Shown: piece after piece, positions 8,358 to 16,520 of the stretch | How positions within the stretch are numbered: position 1 is the first letter of the stretch | Layout: every line of letters begins with the position of its first letter | DNA from: Spirochaeta thermophila DSM 6578 | GTDB taxonomy: Bacteria; Spirochaetota; Spirochaetia; Winmispirales; Winmispiraceae | DNA: 64,000 nucleotides | NCBI RefSeq assembly: GCF_000184345.1 | Contig: NC_017583.1 | Span: forward strand, 434,001 to 498,000 | Direction: 5' to 3' | The notes under the pieces: generated by a model | Seen by the model: only the letters and a program-made list of their open reading frames with translations | Database searches by the model: none | Told to the model about the DNA's origin: nothing | Translations under genes and position numbers: made by a program

Positions 8358-11201
8358 GTGTGTGAGGTGTATGTGAGGAGGGATGTTTCTCCAGGTCAAG
8401 AACTTTATAGAAACCCGGATCTTCCCCTCGAGGAGAGGGTGAACGATCTTGTCTCTCGCCTCACGCTGGAGGAGAAAATCTCCCTCATTCCTGTGCGTCA
8501 GGCGGCTGTTCCCAGGTTAGGGATCGATCCCTATCCCATTGGAGGAGAGGCAGCCCACGGTGTGGCATGGGTAGGTAAGGCCACGGTCTTCCCTCAGCCT
8601 GTAGGGCTTTCATGCACATGGGATAGGGATCTCCTTGGACGCATCGGCGAGGTGATAGGGGTGGAGGCACGGGCTTACCGGGATATCCTGGGGACCGAGT
8701 TCGGCCTTACCCTCTGGGCACCCACGGTGGACCTGGTGAGGGATCCCCGTTGGGGGAGGACCGAAGAGGCCTACGGTGAGGACCCGTGCCTTGCCTCGGA
8801 GCTCGCAGGAAGCCTGGTGAGGGGGATGCAGGGCGATCACCCCTTCTACCTCAGGATGGGAGCGACCCTCAAGCACTTCTTCGCAAACAACAACGAGACA
8901 GATCGGGGTATTTCCTCCTCCGAGATGCACCCCTGGCTCATGCACAACTACTACCTCGAGGTCTTCAGGCGGATCATAGAGAGGGCACGCGTCACGTGCA
9001 TCATGACCGCCTACAACGCGGTCAACGGCATACCATGCCTCATCCACCCTGCGGTGAAGAGGCTGGTGAAAGAGGAGTGGGGCCTTCCGGGCTTCGTGGT
9101 GACCGATGCAGCGGACTTCGGTATGACGGTGGGGATGCATGCCTATTTCGAGGATCACGTCGAATCCATCGCCGCCACCATCCGCTCCGGAGTGGATGCC
9201 ATCACCGAGGATGACCGCACCATCGTGATCGACTCCCTTCGCCATGCCCTGGAGCGAGGGCTCCTCAAAGAGGAAGACCTGGATACCGCGCTCAGGAACA
9301 TCTTCCGCATACGGTTCAGGCTTGGCGAATTCGATCCCCCAGATCGGAATCCCTACGCCGGTATCACGAAGGACGCCCTGTGTGCTCCTTCCCATGCCCG
9401 GATTGCCCGGGAAGCCGCTCAGAAAAGCGTGGTGCTCCTCAAGAACCGGGGCCTCCTCCCCCTGCACGCACATACTCTGAAGAGAGTGGCGGTGGTAGGT
9501 CCCCTTGCACATGAGGTGCACACCGACTGGTACAGCGGGACCCTCCCCTATGTAGTCACGCCCCTCGATGCCCTCAAGGAGCGGCTCACTGGTGCGGAGG
9601 TCTGGTATGAGGAAGGTTCCTCACGGGTGAGATTCCGATCTGCTGCCTACCACCGGTGGCTCGCATCAGACGAAAAGGGGAATATCTCCCTCTCCCCCCC
9701 GGGGGAAATACCGGCAGCAGAGGGCCTCTGGGACTGGCTCGATTGGGGGTGGGGAAGCCATACCTTCAGGTCCGTGGCCTCCCGGAGGTATCTCACCTGC
9801 GCGCCTGAAGGTACTCACCTCTCAGCCACAGCGGAACAGGTGCGCGGTTGGTTCGTCCAGGAGGTCTTTTCCCTTGAAGAACGTGTGGGAGGGCTCTATG
9901 CGATCCGCACCTGGCACGGGAAGTATCTTTCCTGTGATGTCTCGGGTAGGGTGCATCTCTCAGATCGGGCCGATACCATGCGCGAGCTGTTCGAACTCGA
10001 AGTGGTGGATGAGGGACTCGAGCGGGTCCGGGAACTGGCGGGGAAGGCTGATGTGGTCCTGGCCTTCTGCGGAAACAACCCCTACATCAACGGCAAGGAG
10101 ACCGTAGACCGTCCTGACCTCATCCTTCCTCCCCTCCAGCAGGCTCTGGTGCGTACTGCTTTTGAGGCGAATCCCCGCACCGCGCTTATCCTCATAGGGA
10201 GCTATCCGTTTTCGATTGCGTGGGAGGACGAACACCTCCCTGCCATCCTCTATTCCTCCCACGGCGGGCAGGAGATGGGTCGGGCGCTCACTGACGTGCT
10301 TTTGGGCGATGTTTCGCCCGCAGGACGCCTCAGCCTCACCTGGTATCGATCCTCCTCTGTGCTCTCGAGCATTTTCGACTACCAGATCCACAAGGGGCGA
10401 AGGACCTACTGGTATGCCCGTGAAGAGGACGTCCTCTACCCCTTTGGCTACGGCCTCTCCTATACGGAGTGTGTCTACACAGGTATGGAGTGCTCACCGT
10501 CACGACTCACGCCCGAGACAGAACTCACGGTCAAGGTGAGGGTGAGGAACGTGGGAGCTGTGGCCTCCGATGAGGTAGTACAGTGCTACCTCGTGCCGCC
10601 TGCAATGGGAGCATTCTCTCCCAGGAAGGTGCTGGTGCGGTTCGACCGGGTGCACCTGGTGCCGGGGGAAGAGAGAGAACTTACCTGGCTTCTTGCGGCC
10701 GGGGACTTCTCGTTCTGGCATCCTGCGGCCGGACGTCGCATCCCCATCCCAGGACGCTGGAAGGTCCAGGTGGGGTCGTCCTCTCGTGATATCCACCTTG
10801 AAGAGGAGGTCACCCTGGAGGCTTCCGGTCCTCCTTGCTGGACTGCAGGTACTCGCATCCCTGTCTCCCTGTGTGACGACTTCGAGGGCTGTAGGTTCGT
10901 GGAGGGGCGAGATCTCTACCCCGCACTCCGTCCCTCATCCGGAGCTACCGCCCGTGTGCGGTTCAAGAAGGTGGAGTGCGCGGCGGAGAGGCGAGAGATG
11001 CGTCTTCTCGTGAGGAATAGGGGGGAAGGAGCCGGGCTGCGTGTCGAATCCGGTATGAAGAGTGTGAATATTGCGAGTGCGCTTCCTTTCACAGGGGATG
11101 AGTGGAAGGAGGTGGTGATCCCCTTCCATTTCCCCTCGGGGAGCCATGACCTCTCGATCTCCTGGAGAGGGGAGGCCGAGATACTATGGATCGTTTTGTA
11201 A
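8358..11201 (+). CDS. GH3 beta-glycosidase with inserted beta-trefoil domain
   Basis: About 947 residues, without signal peptide, so cytoplasmic. The GH3 barrel domain covers about residues 1-330, with the nucleophile Asp in FVVTDAADFG near residue 250. The alpha/beta sandwich begins near 370 but is split: about residues 424-550 form a fascin-like beta-trefoil (YHRWLASDEKG, RYLTCAPEG, GKYLSCDVSGRV). A fibronectin-III-like domain and a further beta-rich C-terminal domain follow. The product is a beta-glucosidase or beta-xylosidase; in this place it most likely trims the glucan backbone of xyloglucan oligosaccharides. The start is uncertain: GTG 8358 lies only about 8 bases after the predicted transcript start, and GTG codons at 8367 and 8373 are alternatives. 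Confidence 0.88.
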   Translation: MCEVYVRRDVSPGQELYRNPDLPLEERVNDLVSRLTLEEKISLIPVRQAAVPRLGIDPYPIGGEAAHGVAWVGKATVFPQPVGLSCTWDRDLLGRIGEVIGVEARAYRDILGTEFGLTLWAPTVDLVRDPRWGRTEEAYGEDPCLASELAGSLVRGMQGDHPFYLRMGATLKHFFANNNETDRGISSSEMHPWLMHNYYLEVFRRIIERARVTCIMTAYNAVNGIPCLIHPAVKRLVKEEWGLPGFVVTDAADFGMTVGMHAYFEDHVESIAATIRSGVDAITEDDRTIVIDSLRHALERGLLKEEDLDTALRNIFRIRFRLGEFDPPDRNPYAGITKDALCAPSHARIAREAAQKSVVLLKNRGLLPLHAHTLKRVAVVGPLAHEVHTDWYSGTLPYVVTPLDALKERLTGAEVWYEEGSSRVRFRSAAYHRWLASDEKGNISLSPPGEIPAAEGLWDWLDWGWGSHTFRSVASRRYLTCAPEGTHLSATAEQVRGWFVQEVFSLEERVGGLYAIRTWHGKYLSCDVSGRVHLSDRADTMRELFELEVVDEGLERVRELAGKADVVLAFCGNNPYINGKETVDRPDLILPPLQQALVRTAFEANPRTALILIGSYPFSIAWEDEHLPAILYSSHGGQEMGRALTDVLLGDVSPAGRLSLTWYRSSSVLSSIFDYQIHKGRRTYWYAREEDVLYPFGYGLSYTECVYTGMECSPSRLTPETELTVKVRVRNVGAVASDEVVQCYLVPPAMGAFSPRKVLVRFDRVHLVPGEERELTWLLAAGDFSFWHPAAGRRIPIPGRWKVQVGSSSRDIHLEEEVTLEASGPPCWTAGTRIPVSLCDDFEGCRFVEGRDLYPALRPSSGATARVRFKKVECAAERREMRLLVRNRGEGAGLRVESGMKSVNIASALPFTGDEWKEVVIPFHFPSGSHDLSISWRGEAEILWIVL

Positions 11202-11224
11202 GCACAGAGAAGAGGAGTGAGCTC

Positions 11225-12142
11225 ATGGAACCCATCCTTCATCCTGAGGACAAGGAAGATCGGAGACATGGGACCGAGGATTTCCCGTTTGCCCTTTACG
11301 ATAACTATTTGCGTTATCCATACTTCAGTCGCTACACCATAGATCCTCACTGGCACGAGGAGATGGAGTTTCTCCTGGTGGTGCGGGGGAACGCCCGGGT
11401 GCTCAGGGATGGAGAGTTCGTGGAGGTAGGAGAGGGAGAGGCCCTCTTCATCCCTCCCAGGACCTTTCACGCCGCCGAATCACTCGACCACCAGCCCTTC
11501 CACTTCATCGCCCTGGTCTTCCATCTCGACCTCCTGGAGGGGGAGGTCCAAGACGTATGCCACAAGCGTTACTTCACAGGGATCAAAAAGCGGCTCCTCT
11601 CGTTCCCCGGGGTGATCTCACGCAAGACCCTGTGGGGAAAGGCCGTTCTTCATGAGCTCATGGAGGTGGTGGATCTCGCAGATCACAAGGGGCCGGGATA
11701 CGAGTTGGGTATCAAGGGGGCCCTGTTCAAGGTCTTCTCCCTCATCTTCTCGAACGGGGTGGTCCAGAAATCCGAGGTTGCAGGCGATGTCTATGCCGTG
11801 GAGAAGATCCTCCCTGCGCTCGAGTACATCAAGGAACACTATCAGGAGGAGATCTCGGTGGATGACCTGGCGAAGTTGGTCTACCTCAGCAAGTACCATT
11901 TCATCAGGGAGTTCAAGCGACTCACGGGAAGGACGCCGGTGGCGTTCATCAACCGTTACAGGGTTCATAAGGCCATGGCCATGCTCATTGAGAGCGACGA
12001 GAAGGTGCTCAACGTGGCGTACGAGTGCGGATTCAACGATATGAGCTACTTCATCCGGCTCTTCCACAGGTTCACGGGACTCACCCCGGCCCAGTACCGG
12101 CGGGCCTATGCCCCCCGGGCGGTGAAGACCGGTGGAAGGTGA
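11225..12142 (+). CDS. AraC-family transcriptional regulator
   Basis: A regulator of 305 residues. The N-terminal half is a cupin-type sensor domain (DPHWHEEMEFLLVVRGNARV, GEALFIPPRTFH). The C-terminal 100 residues form the double helix-turn-helix domain: ISVDDLAKLVYLSKYHFIREFKRLTG, then VAYECGFNDMSYFIRLFHRFTGLTP and the end motif PAQYRR. I start at ATG 11225, with GAGGAG seven bases upstream; an ATG at 11186 would overlap the GH3 gene. It sits between GH3 and the ABC importer in one operon. I infer that it is the activator binding the five 21-bp direct-repeat promoters and that an imported xyloglucan sugar is the signal. Both points are inference. Confidence 0.9.
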   Translation: MEPILHPEDKEDRRHGTEDFPFALYDNYLRYPYFSRYTIDPHWHEEMEFLLVVRGNARVLRDGEFVEVGEGEALFIPPRTFHAAESLDHQPFHFIALVFHLDLLEGEVQDVCHKRYFTGIKKRLLSFPGVISRKTLWGKAVLHELMEVVDLADHKGPGYELGIKGALFKVFSLIFSNGVVQKSEVAGDVYAVEKILPALEYIKEHYQEEISVDDLAKLVYLSKYHFIREFKRLTGRTPVAFINRYRVHKAMAMLIESDEKVLNVAYECGFNDMSYFIRLFHRFTGLTPAQYRRAYAPRAVKTGGR

Positions 12143-12179
12143 TGACACGGAGGAACAGTTTTATGAAAGGAGATGAGTG

Positions 12180-13139
12180 ATGCCTGCGAGTGTAGTGCAC
12201 CACGCGAAGACCTCTTCTTCGCTTAGAGGGGGGACCTCCTGGTGGTCCACGCTGGTCAATCAGCGATACCTCATACTCATGTCGTTCCCCTTTGTGATAT
12301 GGGTGATCATCTTCAGGTATCTGCCCCTCTGGGGTTGGACCATGGCCTTTCAGGATTACAAGCCAGGCCTTTCTTTCTTCCAGCAGAAGTGGGTGGGGCT
12401 CAAATATTTCATCATCCTCTTCCAAGATCTCAAGTTCTGGGAGGTGATGAGGAACACCCTCGCCATGAGCCTCCTGGGTCTCGCCTTTGGCTTCACCCTC
12501 CCTATCGTGCTCGCCCTCTTCCTCAACGAGATACGGCACATGTTCTTCAAGCGTGTGATCCAGACCATCACCTACCTGCCGCACTTCCTCTCCTGGGTGA
12601 TCGTGGCGAGCCTGGTCTTCCAGATGCTCGGTCCTTCGGGGCCCCTCAACGAGTTTCTCCTCTCTCTGGGGGTGGTGAAGGAGCCGGTCCCCTTCCTCAC
12701 GAAGCCTCATTATTTCTGGTGGGTCGTGACCTTCTCTGATGTCTGGAAGGAAATAGGATGGAACTCCATCATCTTCCTCGCGGCGATCGCCGGCATAGAC
12801 CCGGAGCTCTACGAGGCTGCCACCATGGACGGGGCAGGGAGGTTCAGGAAGATGTGGCACATCACCCTTCCGGGGATCATGCCCACGGTGATCGTGATAC
12901 TCATCATGAGTATCGGGAACCTCATCAATATCGGCTTCGAGAAACAGTTCCTCCTGAGGACTCCCCTCACCAAGGAGTATGCGGACGTGCTCGACCTGTA
13001 TGTGCTCGACTACGGGATAGGAAGCGGGCGGTATGCCCTGGGGACGGCCGCGGGGATCTTCAAGTCGGTGGTGAGCCTCATCCTCCTCTTCACGGTGAAT
13101 CGGCTCAGCAAGAAGACCACAGGCATGCGGGTGCTGTAG
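12180..13139 (+). CDS. CUT1 sugar ABC transporter permease (LplB type)
   Basis: Inner-membrane permease of 319 residues with about six hydrophobic segments. The EAA loop that contacts the ATPase reads ELYEAATMDGAGRFRKMWHI followed by TLPG, at about residues 225-245. The ATG at 12180 has AAGGAG seven bases upstream; a GTG directly before it is less likely. It is the first of two permease genes followed by a binding protein. No ATPase gene is nearby, which is common in this family where a shared ATPase serves several importers. Position in the GH3-araC operon suggests import of xyloglucan oligosaccharides. Confidence 0.92.
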   Translation: MPASVVHHAKTSSSLRGGTSWWSTLVNQRYLILMSFPFVIWVIIFRYLPLWGWTMAFQDYKPGLSFFQQKWVGLKYFIILFQDLKFWEVMRNTLAMSLLGLAFGFTLPIVLALFLNEIRHMFFKRVIQTITYLPHFLSWVIVASLVFQMLGPSGPLNEFLLSLGVVKEPVPFLTKPHYFWWVVTFSDVWKEIGWNSIIFLAAIAGIDPELYEAATMDGAGRFRKMWHITLPGIMPTVIVILIMSIGNLINIGFEKQFLLRTPLTKEYADVLDLYVLDYGIGSGRYALGTAAGIFKSVVSLILLFTVNRLSKKTTGMRVL

Positions 13140-13149
13140 GAGGTAGGTG

Positions 13150-14076
13150 ATGCAGTCGGTGATGGTAAGGGAACGCTACAGAAGGGCGAAGCGAGGGGAT
13201 GCCCTCTTCAATGCCTTCAACTATACGGCCATGATCCTCCTGGGGATCGCGACCCTCTATCCCTTTCTCAATGTCCTCGCCATATCCCTCAACGATTCTG
13301 TGGACACGGTGCGGGGAGGTATCACCATCTTTCCGAGAAAATTCACCCTGGAGAACTACGCCTACCTGTTCAGCTATCCGAGTGTGGTGAGGGGTGCGGT
13401 GATGTCCGTGTTGAGGACCGCAGTGGGGACGGTGACGGGACTGGTCTCCACCGCGATGGTGGCCTATGCGATAAGCCGGAGGGACTTCTTCGCGCGCAGG
13501 TTCGTCACCGGGATCTTCGTGATGACCATGTACATAAGCGCGGGACTCATCCCGGACTACATGCTCATACGATCGCTGGGGCTCATCAACAACTTCTTGG
13601 TGTACATCCTCCCCGGACTCATCAGTGCCTTCAACGTGATCGTCCTGCGGTCGTACATCGAGGGACTGCCGTACGAGCTCCAGGAGTCGGCCAAGATCGA
13701 TGGGGCGAACGACTTCGTGATCTTCTCACGGGTGGTGATGCCCTTGTGTCTCCCTGTGCTTGCCACCATCGCACTCTTCATCGCCGTAGGACACTGGAAC
13801 TCGTGGTTCGACACCTATCTCTACGCGAGTTCCAACAAGTACCTCACGACCCTCCAGTTCGAACTTCAGAAGATCCTCACCAACGTCCAGTCCCAGGCCG
13901 CGGCCTCGGCCCAGGATATCTACAGCTATGCCCTCACCGAGCAGACCCGGAGGGTCTCTCCTGAGTCCATCCGTATGGCGATGACCATCGTGGCCACGGT
14001 GCCCATCCTCTGTGTGTATCCCTTCCTCCAGAAGTACTTCACCAGGGGGCTGGTGCTCGGGGCCTTGAAACAGTAG
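13150..14076 (+). CDS. CUT1 sugar ABC transporter permease (YtcP type)
   Basis: Second inner-membrane permease of the importer, 308 residues, with six predicted membrane segments. The EAA motif ELQESAKIDGANDFVIFSRV with VMPLCLP follows the standard pattern. The C-terminus YFTRGLVLGALKQ is typical of this subfamily. AGGAGGT lies six bases before the ATG at 13150. It starts 10 bases after the first permease gene and is followed by the binding protein after 48 bases. Confidence 0.92.
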   Translation: MQSVMVRERYRRAKRGDALFNAFNYTAMILLGIATLYPFLNVLAISLNDSVDTVRGGITIFPRKFTLENYAYLFSYPSVVRGAVMSVLRTAVGTVTGLVSTAMVAYAISRRDFFARRFVTGIFVMTMYISAGLIPDYMLIRSLGLINNFLVYILPGLISAFNVIVLRSYIEGLPYELQESAKIDGANDFVIFSRVVMPLCLPVLATIALFIAVGHWNSWFDTYLYASSNKYLTTLQFELQKILTNVQSQAAASAQDIYSYALTEQTRRVSPESIRMAMTIVATVPILCVYPFLQKYFTRGLVLGALKQ

Positions 14077-14124
14077 GCGAGCCGCCCGTCGGGCGGAATG
14101 TATACCTTAACCAGGAGGTGTCTG

Positions 14125-15795
14125 ATGAAGAGACTGCTGCCTCTCATCCTCCTTATCCCCATGGTGGTGTTCGCCACGGGTCAGGGGGAGAAAGCCGCCG
14201 AGACTACGGTCGGCACCAAGACGCCGATCACGTTCACCATGTTCAACGCAGAGGTGAACCCCAACTGGGACGAGTTCCAGAGTCCGGTAGCCCAGGAGAT
14301 CAAGAAGCGCACTGGGGTGACGCTGGAGATCGAGTTCGCCGTGGGTGATCCCAAGCAGAAGCTCGCGGTGATGGCCGCGAGCGGCGACTACCCGGATCTG
14401 GTCTACGCCAAGGGGGATCTCAACCTGCTCAAGGATGCAGGCGGAATCCTCCAGCTCGACGAACTCATCGACCAGTACGGTCCCAATTTGAAGAAGATGT
14501 ACGGCCAGTTCTACGATCGGCTCAGATGGAGCAAGGAAGATCCCCACATCTACTACGTGGGAAGCTATCCTGTCCACGACCCGATCATCGTGCCCAACGG
14601 ACTCTTCTGGCTCCAGCACGCCGTGGTCCTCGAGCTGGGTTTCCCCCGTCTCGAGACTCTCAAGGATTTCGAGAATGCGATCAAGACCTACCATGCGAAA
14701 CATCCCACGATCAATGGGCAGCCCACCATCCCCATGACACTGCTCGCCGACGGGTGGCGCTTCCTCATCTCGGTGACCAACCCGGCGTGGGCTGCCACGG
14801 GTGGATCGGACGACGGTGAGTGGTATGTGGATCAGACCACCTTCCGTGCGGTGCGCCACCACACCCGGGAGATCGAACGGGAGTACTTCAGGTGGCTCAA
14901 CCACATGTGGAACGAGGGGCTCCTTGATAAGGAGAGCTTCATCCAGAAGTACGATCAGTACAAGGCCAAGATCGCCTCAGGTCGTGTGCTCGCATTGGCT
15001 GATGCGGGGTGGGAGATCTCAGAGCCTGTCACTGCACTGAGGCAGGCAGGGATGGAAGAACGGATGTACGGCCAGTACCCCATCGTTATCAGCGAGGACG
15101 TGGTATGCCGGGTGAACCAGTCTCCGGGATATACGGGCGGATGGGGCGTCGCCCTCACCGTGGACTGCAAGGACCCCGCGAGGGCCATCGAGTTCCTCGA
15201 CTGGTTGGCGACCGAGGAGGCGCAGATACTCACCCACTGGGGTATCGAGGGTGTCCACTGGAAGTACGACGAGAACGGCAAACGGGTCTTCCTTCCCGAG
15301 ATCGACGAGATGCGGCGGACCGACCCCGCTTTTTCCAAGAAGACGGGCATAGGGAACTACAGCTATCCCTTCCCGCAGTGGGGCCGCATCAAGGATTCCA
15401 CCGGAAACTACATCATGCCTGACAGTGAGCCAGAGGACCAGATCAAGAACTATACCGAGGTGGAAAAGAAGGTCCTCGCCGGCTACGGAGCCAGGATGTG
15501 GATGGATCTCTTCCCCGGACCGGATGAGTTCCCGCCCAAACCCTACGGCGCTGCGTGGATGGTTCGCATAGACGATTCCGATCTCGTGGCCATCGACAAC
15601 AGGGTGCGTGACGATATAGGGATGAGGAGAATCCCCGAGGCGATCATGGCGCCGCCCGAGAAGTTCGACGAAATCTGGGACGCCTACCTCAAGGAGATGG
15701 AAGAGGCCGGTCTCCCCAGGCTTACCGAAGAGTTCAACCGTCTCCTGAGAGAGCGGATAGAGCTCTGGAATCCAGGCTTCCAGTTCCCGGAGTGA
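14125..15795 (+). CDS. Extracellular sugar-binding protein of the ABC importer
   Basis: Solute-binding protein of 556 residues, long as usual for partners of LplB/YtcP permeases. The signal peptide MKRLLPLILLIPMVVFA is probably cut before TGQGEKAAE; there is no lipobox cysteine. Typical family features are LAVMAASGDYPDLVYAKGD near the N-terminus and VALTVDCKDPARAIEFLDWL in the second lobe. AGGAGGTG lies upstream of ATG 14125. By position it binds xyloglucan oligosaccharides in the periplasm, which is inference. A strong terminator ends the operon behind it. Confidence 0.9.
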   Translation: MKRLLPLILLIPMVVFATGQGEKAAETTVGTKTPITFTMFNAEVNPNWDEFQSPVAQEIKKRTGVTLEIEFAVGDPKQKLAVMAASGDYPDLVYAKGDLNLLKDAGGILQLDELIDQYGPNLKKMYGQFYDRLRWSKEDPHIYYVGSYPVHDPIIVPNGLFWLQHAVVLELGFPRLETLKDFENAIKTYHAKHPTINGQPTIPMTLLADGWRFLISVTNPAWAATGGSDDGEWYVDQTTFRAVRHHTREIEREYFRWLNHMWNEGLLDKESFIQKYDQYKAKIASGRVLALADAGWEISEPVTALRQAGMEERMYGQYPIVISEDVVCRVNQSPGYTGGWGVALTVDCKDPARAIEFLDWLATEEAQILTHWGIEGVHWKYDENGKRVFLPEIDEMRRTDPAFSKKTGIGNYSYPFPQWGRIKDSTGNYIMPDSEPEDQIKNYTEVEKKVLAGYGARMWMDLFPGPDEFPPKPYGAAWMVRIDDSDLVAIDNRVRDDIGMRRIPEAIMAPPEKFDEIWDAYLKEMEEAGLPRLTEEFNRLLRERIELWNPGFQFPE

Positions 15796-15816
15796 TCCGG
15801 GATACGGTACCTCCTG

Positions 15817-15846
15817 CCCTGCCGGCGCAGAGCCGGCAGGGTTTTT
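15817..15846 (+). terminator. Intrinsic terminator of the GH3-araC-ABC operon
   Basis: A perfect 10-bp stem, CCCTGCCGGC (15817-15826) and GCCGGCAGGG (15832-15841), with a 5-base loop, is followed by five T. It starts 21 bases after the binding-protein stop codon. Confidence 0.93.
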
Positions 15847-15870
15847 GTATGCAGGTGTAGTACAGGTTTC

Positions 15871-15933
15871 CGCAATTTCGTTCGCACAATGCGCAACATT
15901 CGCAAAGACCGATCCTCTCAACAGCTCCATAAT
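15871..15933 (+). promoter_or_regulatory. AraC-type promoter P4 (lipoprotein-GH74 operon)
   Basis: The half-sites CGCAATTTCGTTCG (15871-15884) and CGCAACATTCGCAA (15892-15905) begin 21 bases apart, and the -10 box CATAAT (15928-15933) begins 36 bases after the second. No -35 box is seen (AAGACC). The half-sites diverge most from the consensus, but they keep the invariant CA and T and the exact geometry. The gene starts 28 bases after the -10 box. Confidence 0.65.
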
Positions 15934-15961
15934 AGACGTATGAGAAAAGAGGAGGATGTCT

Positions 15962-16510
15962 ATGAAGAGGCATGTGAAGCTTCTTTGGTGGGTCCTCTTT
16001 TGGGGAGTACTCTTCCTTCTTCCCTCATGTGTCACTGTTTCCACTCCAGCTGGCCACGCAGAGGAAAATGAGACGGTGAGGGAAGGTGTTGCTGTCGAGG
16101 AGGGGATCCTCCTTCCCATCGTACGGGTACGGGCGGATGGTGCGCGCAGGGATGAGGGATCCCTCGTGTATGTGGAGTTCTCTGGGGAGAGCGGAGGCAT
16201 CTACTTTGACATCGAGCCTCCGGTGGATCTCTCGGGGTATGCAAACCTGCTCATACCGGTGAAGCTCACTGGAGGTGCCACTTTTGTCATCACGACTGCG
16301 GATGCCAACTGGAACAGTGCCTGGACTGCAGGCTGGGGAGCCCTCTACGGCACAGGGGAGTGGGAGACCATTATCATCGATATCACCAACCTCTCCCAGG
16401 CCTGGGGAAACATGGAGTGGGATCCAAGCCGGGTCTCCTCCATGGGAATTGTGTTGAATAGAGGATCTTCCATCGTGTTCGACACCTCACGAGGCATACG
16501 GGCTGAATGA
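15962..16510 (+). CDS. Lipoprotein with beta-sandwich, carbohydrate-binding-like domain
   Basis: A protein of 182 residues and unknown family. The signal WWVLFWGVLFLLPSC ends in a lipobox (LLPSC), so it is a lipoprotein. The rest is a single domain of about 120 residues with strands rich in aromatic residues and the pattern VDLSGYANLLIPVKL, GTGEWETIIIDITNL, WDPSRVSSMGIVL, similar in style to galactose-binding-like folds of carbohydrate-binding modules. I start at ATG 15962, six bases after GAGGAGG; the ATG at 15956 directly abuts it. It lies just before the GH74 gene and shares its promoter P4. I infer a surface glycan-binding protein; no catalytic site was recognised. Confidence 0.6.
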   Translation: MKRHVKLLWWVLFWGVLFLLPSCVTVSTPAGHAEENETVREGVAVEEGILLPIVRVRADGARRDEGSLVYVEFSGESGGIYFDIEPPVDLSGYANLLIPVKLTGGATFVITTADANWNSAWTAGWGALYGTGEWETIIIDITNLSQAWGNMEWDPSRVSSMGIVLNRGSSIVFDTSRGIRAE

Positions 16511-16520
16511 GGGGGCTCCA

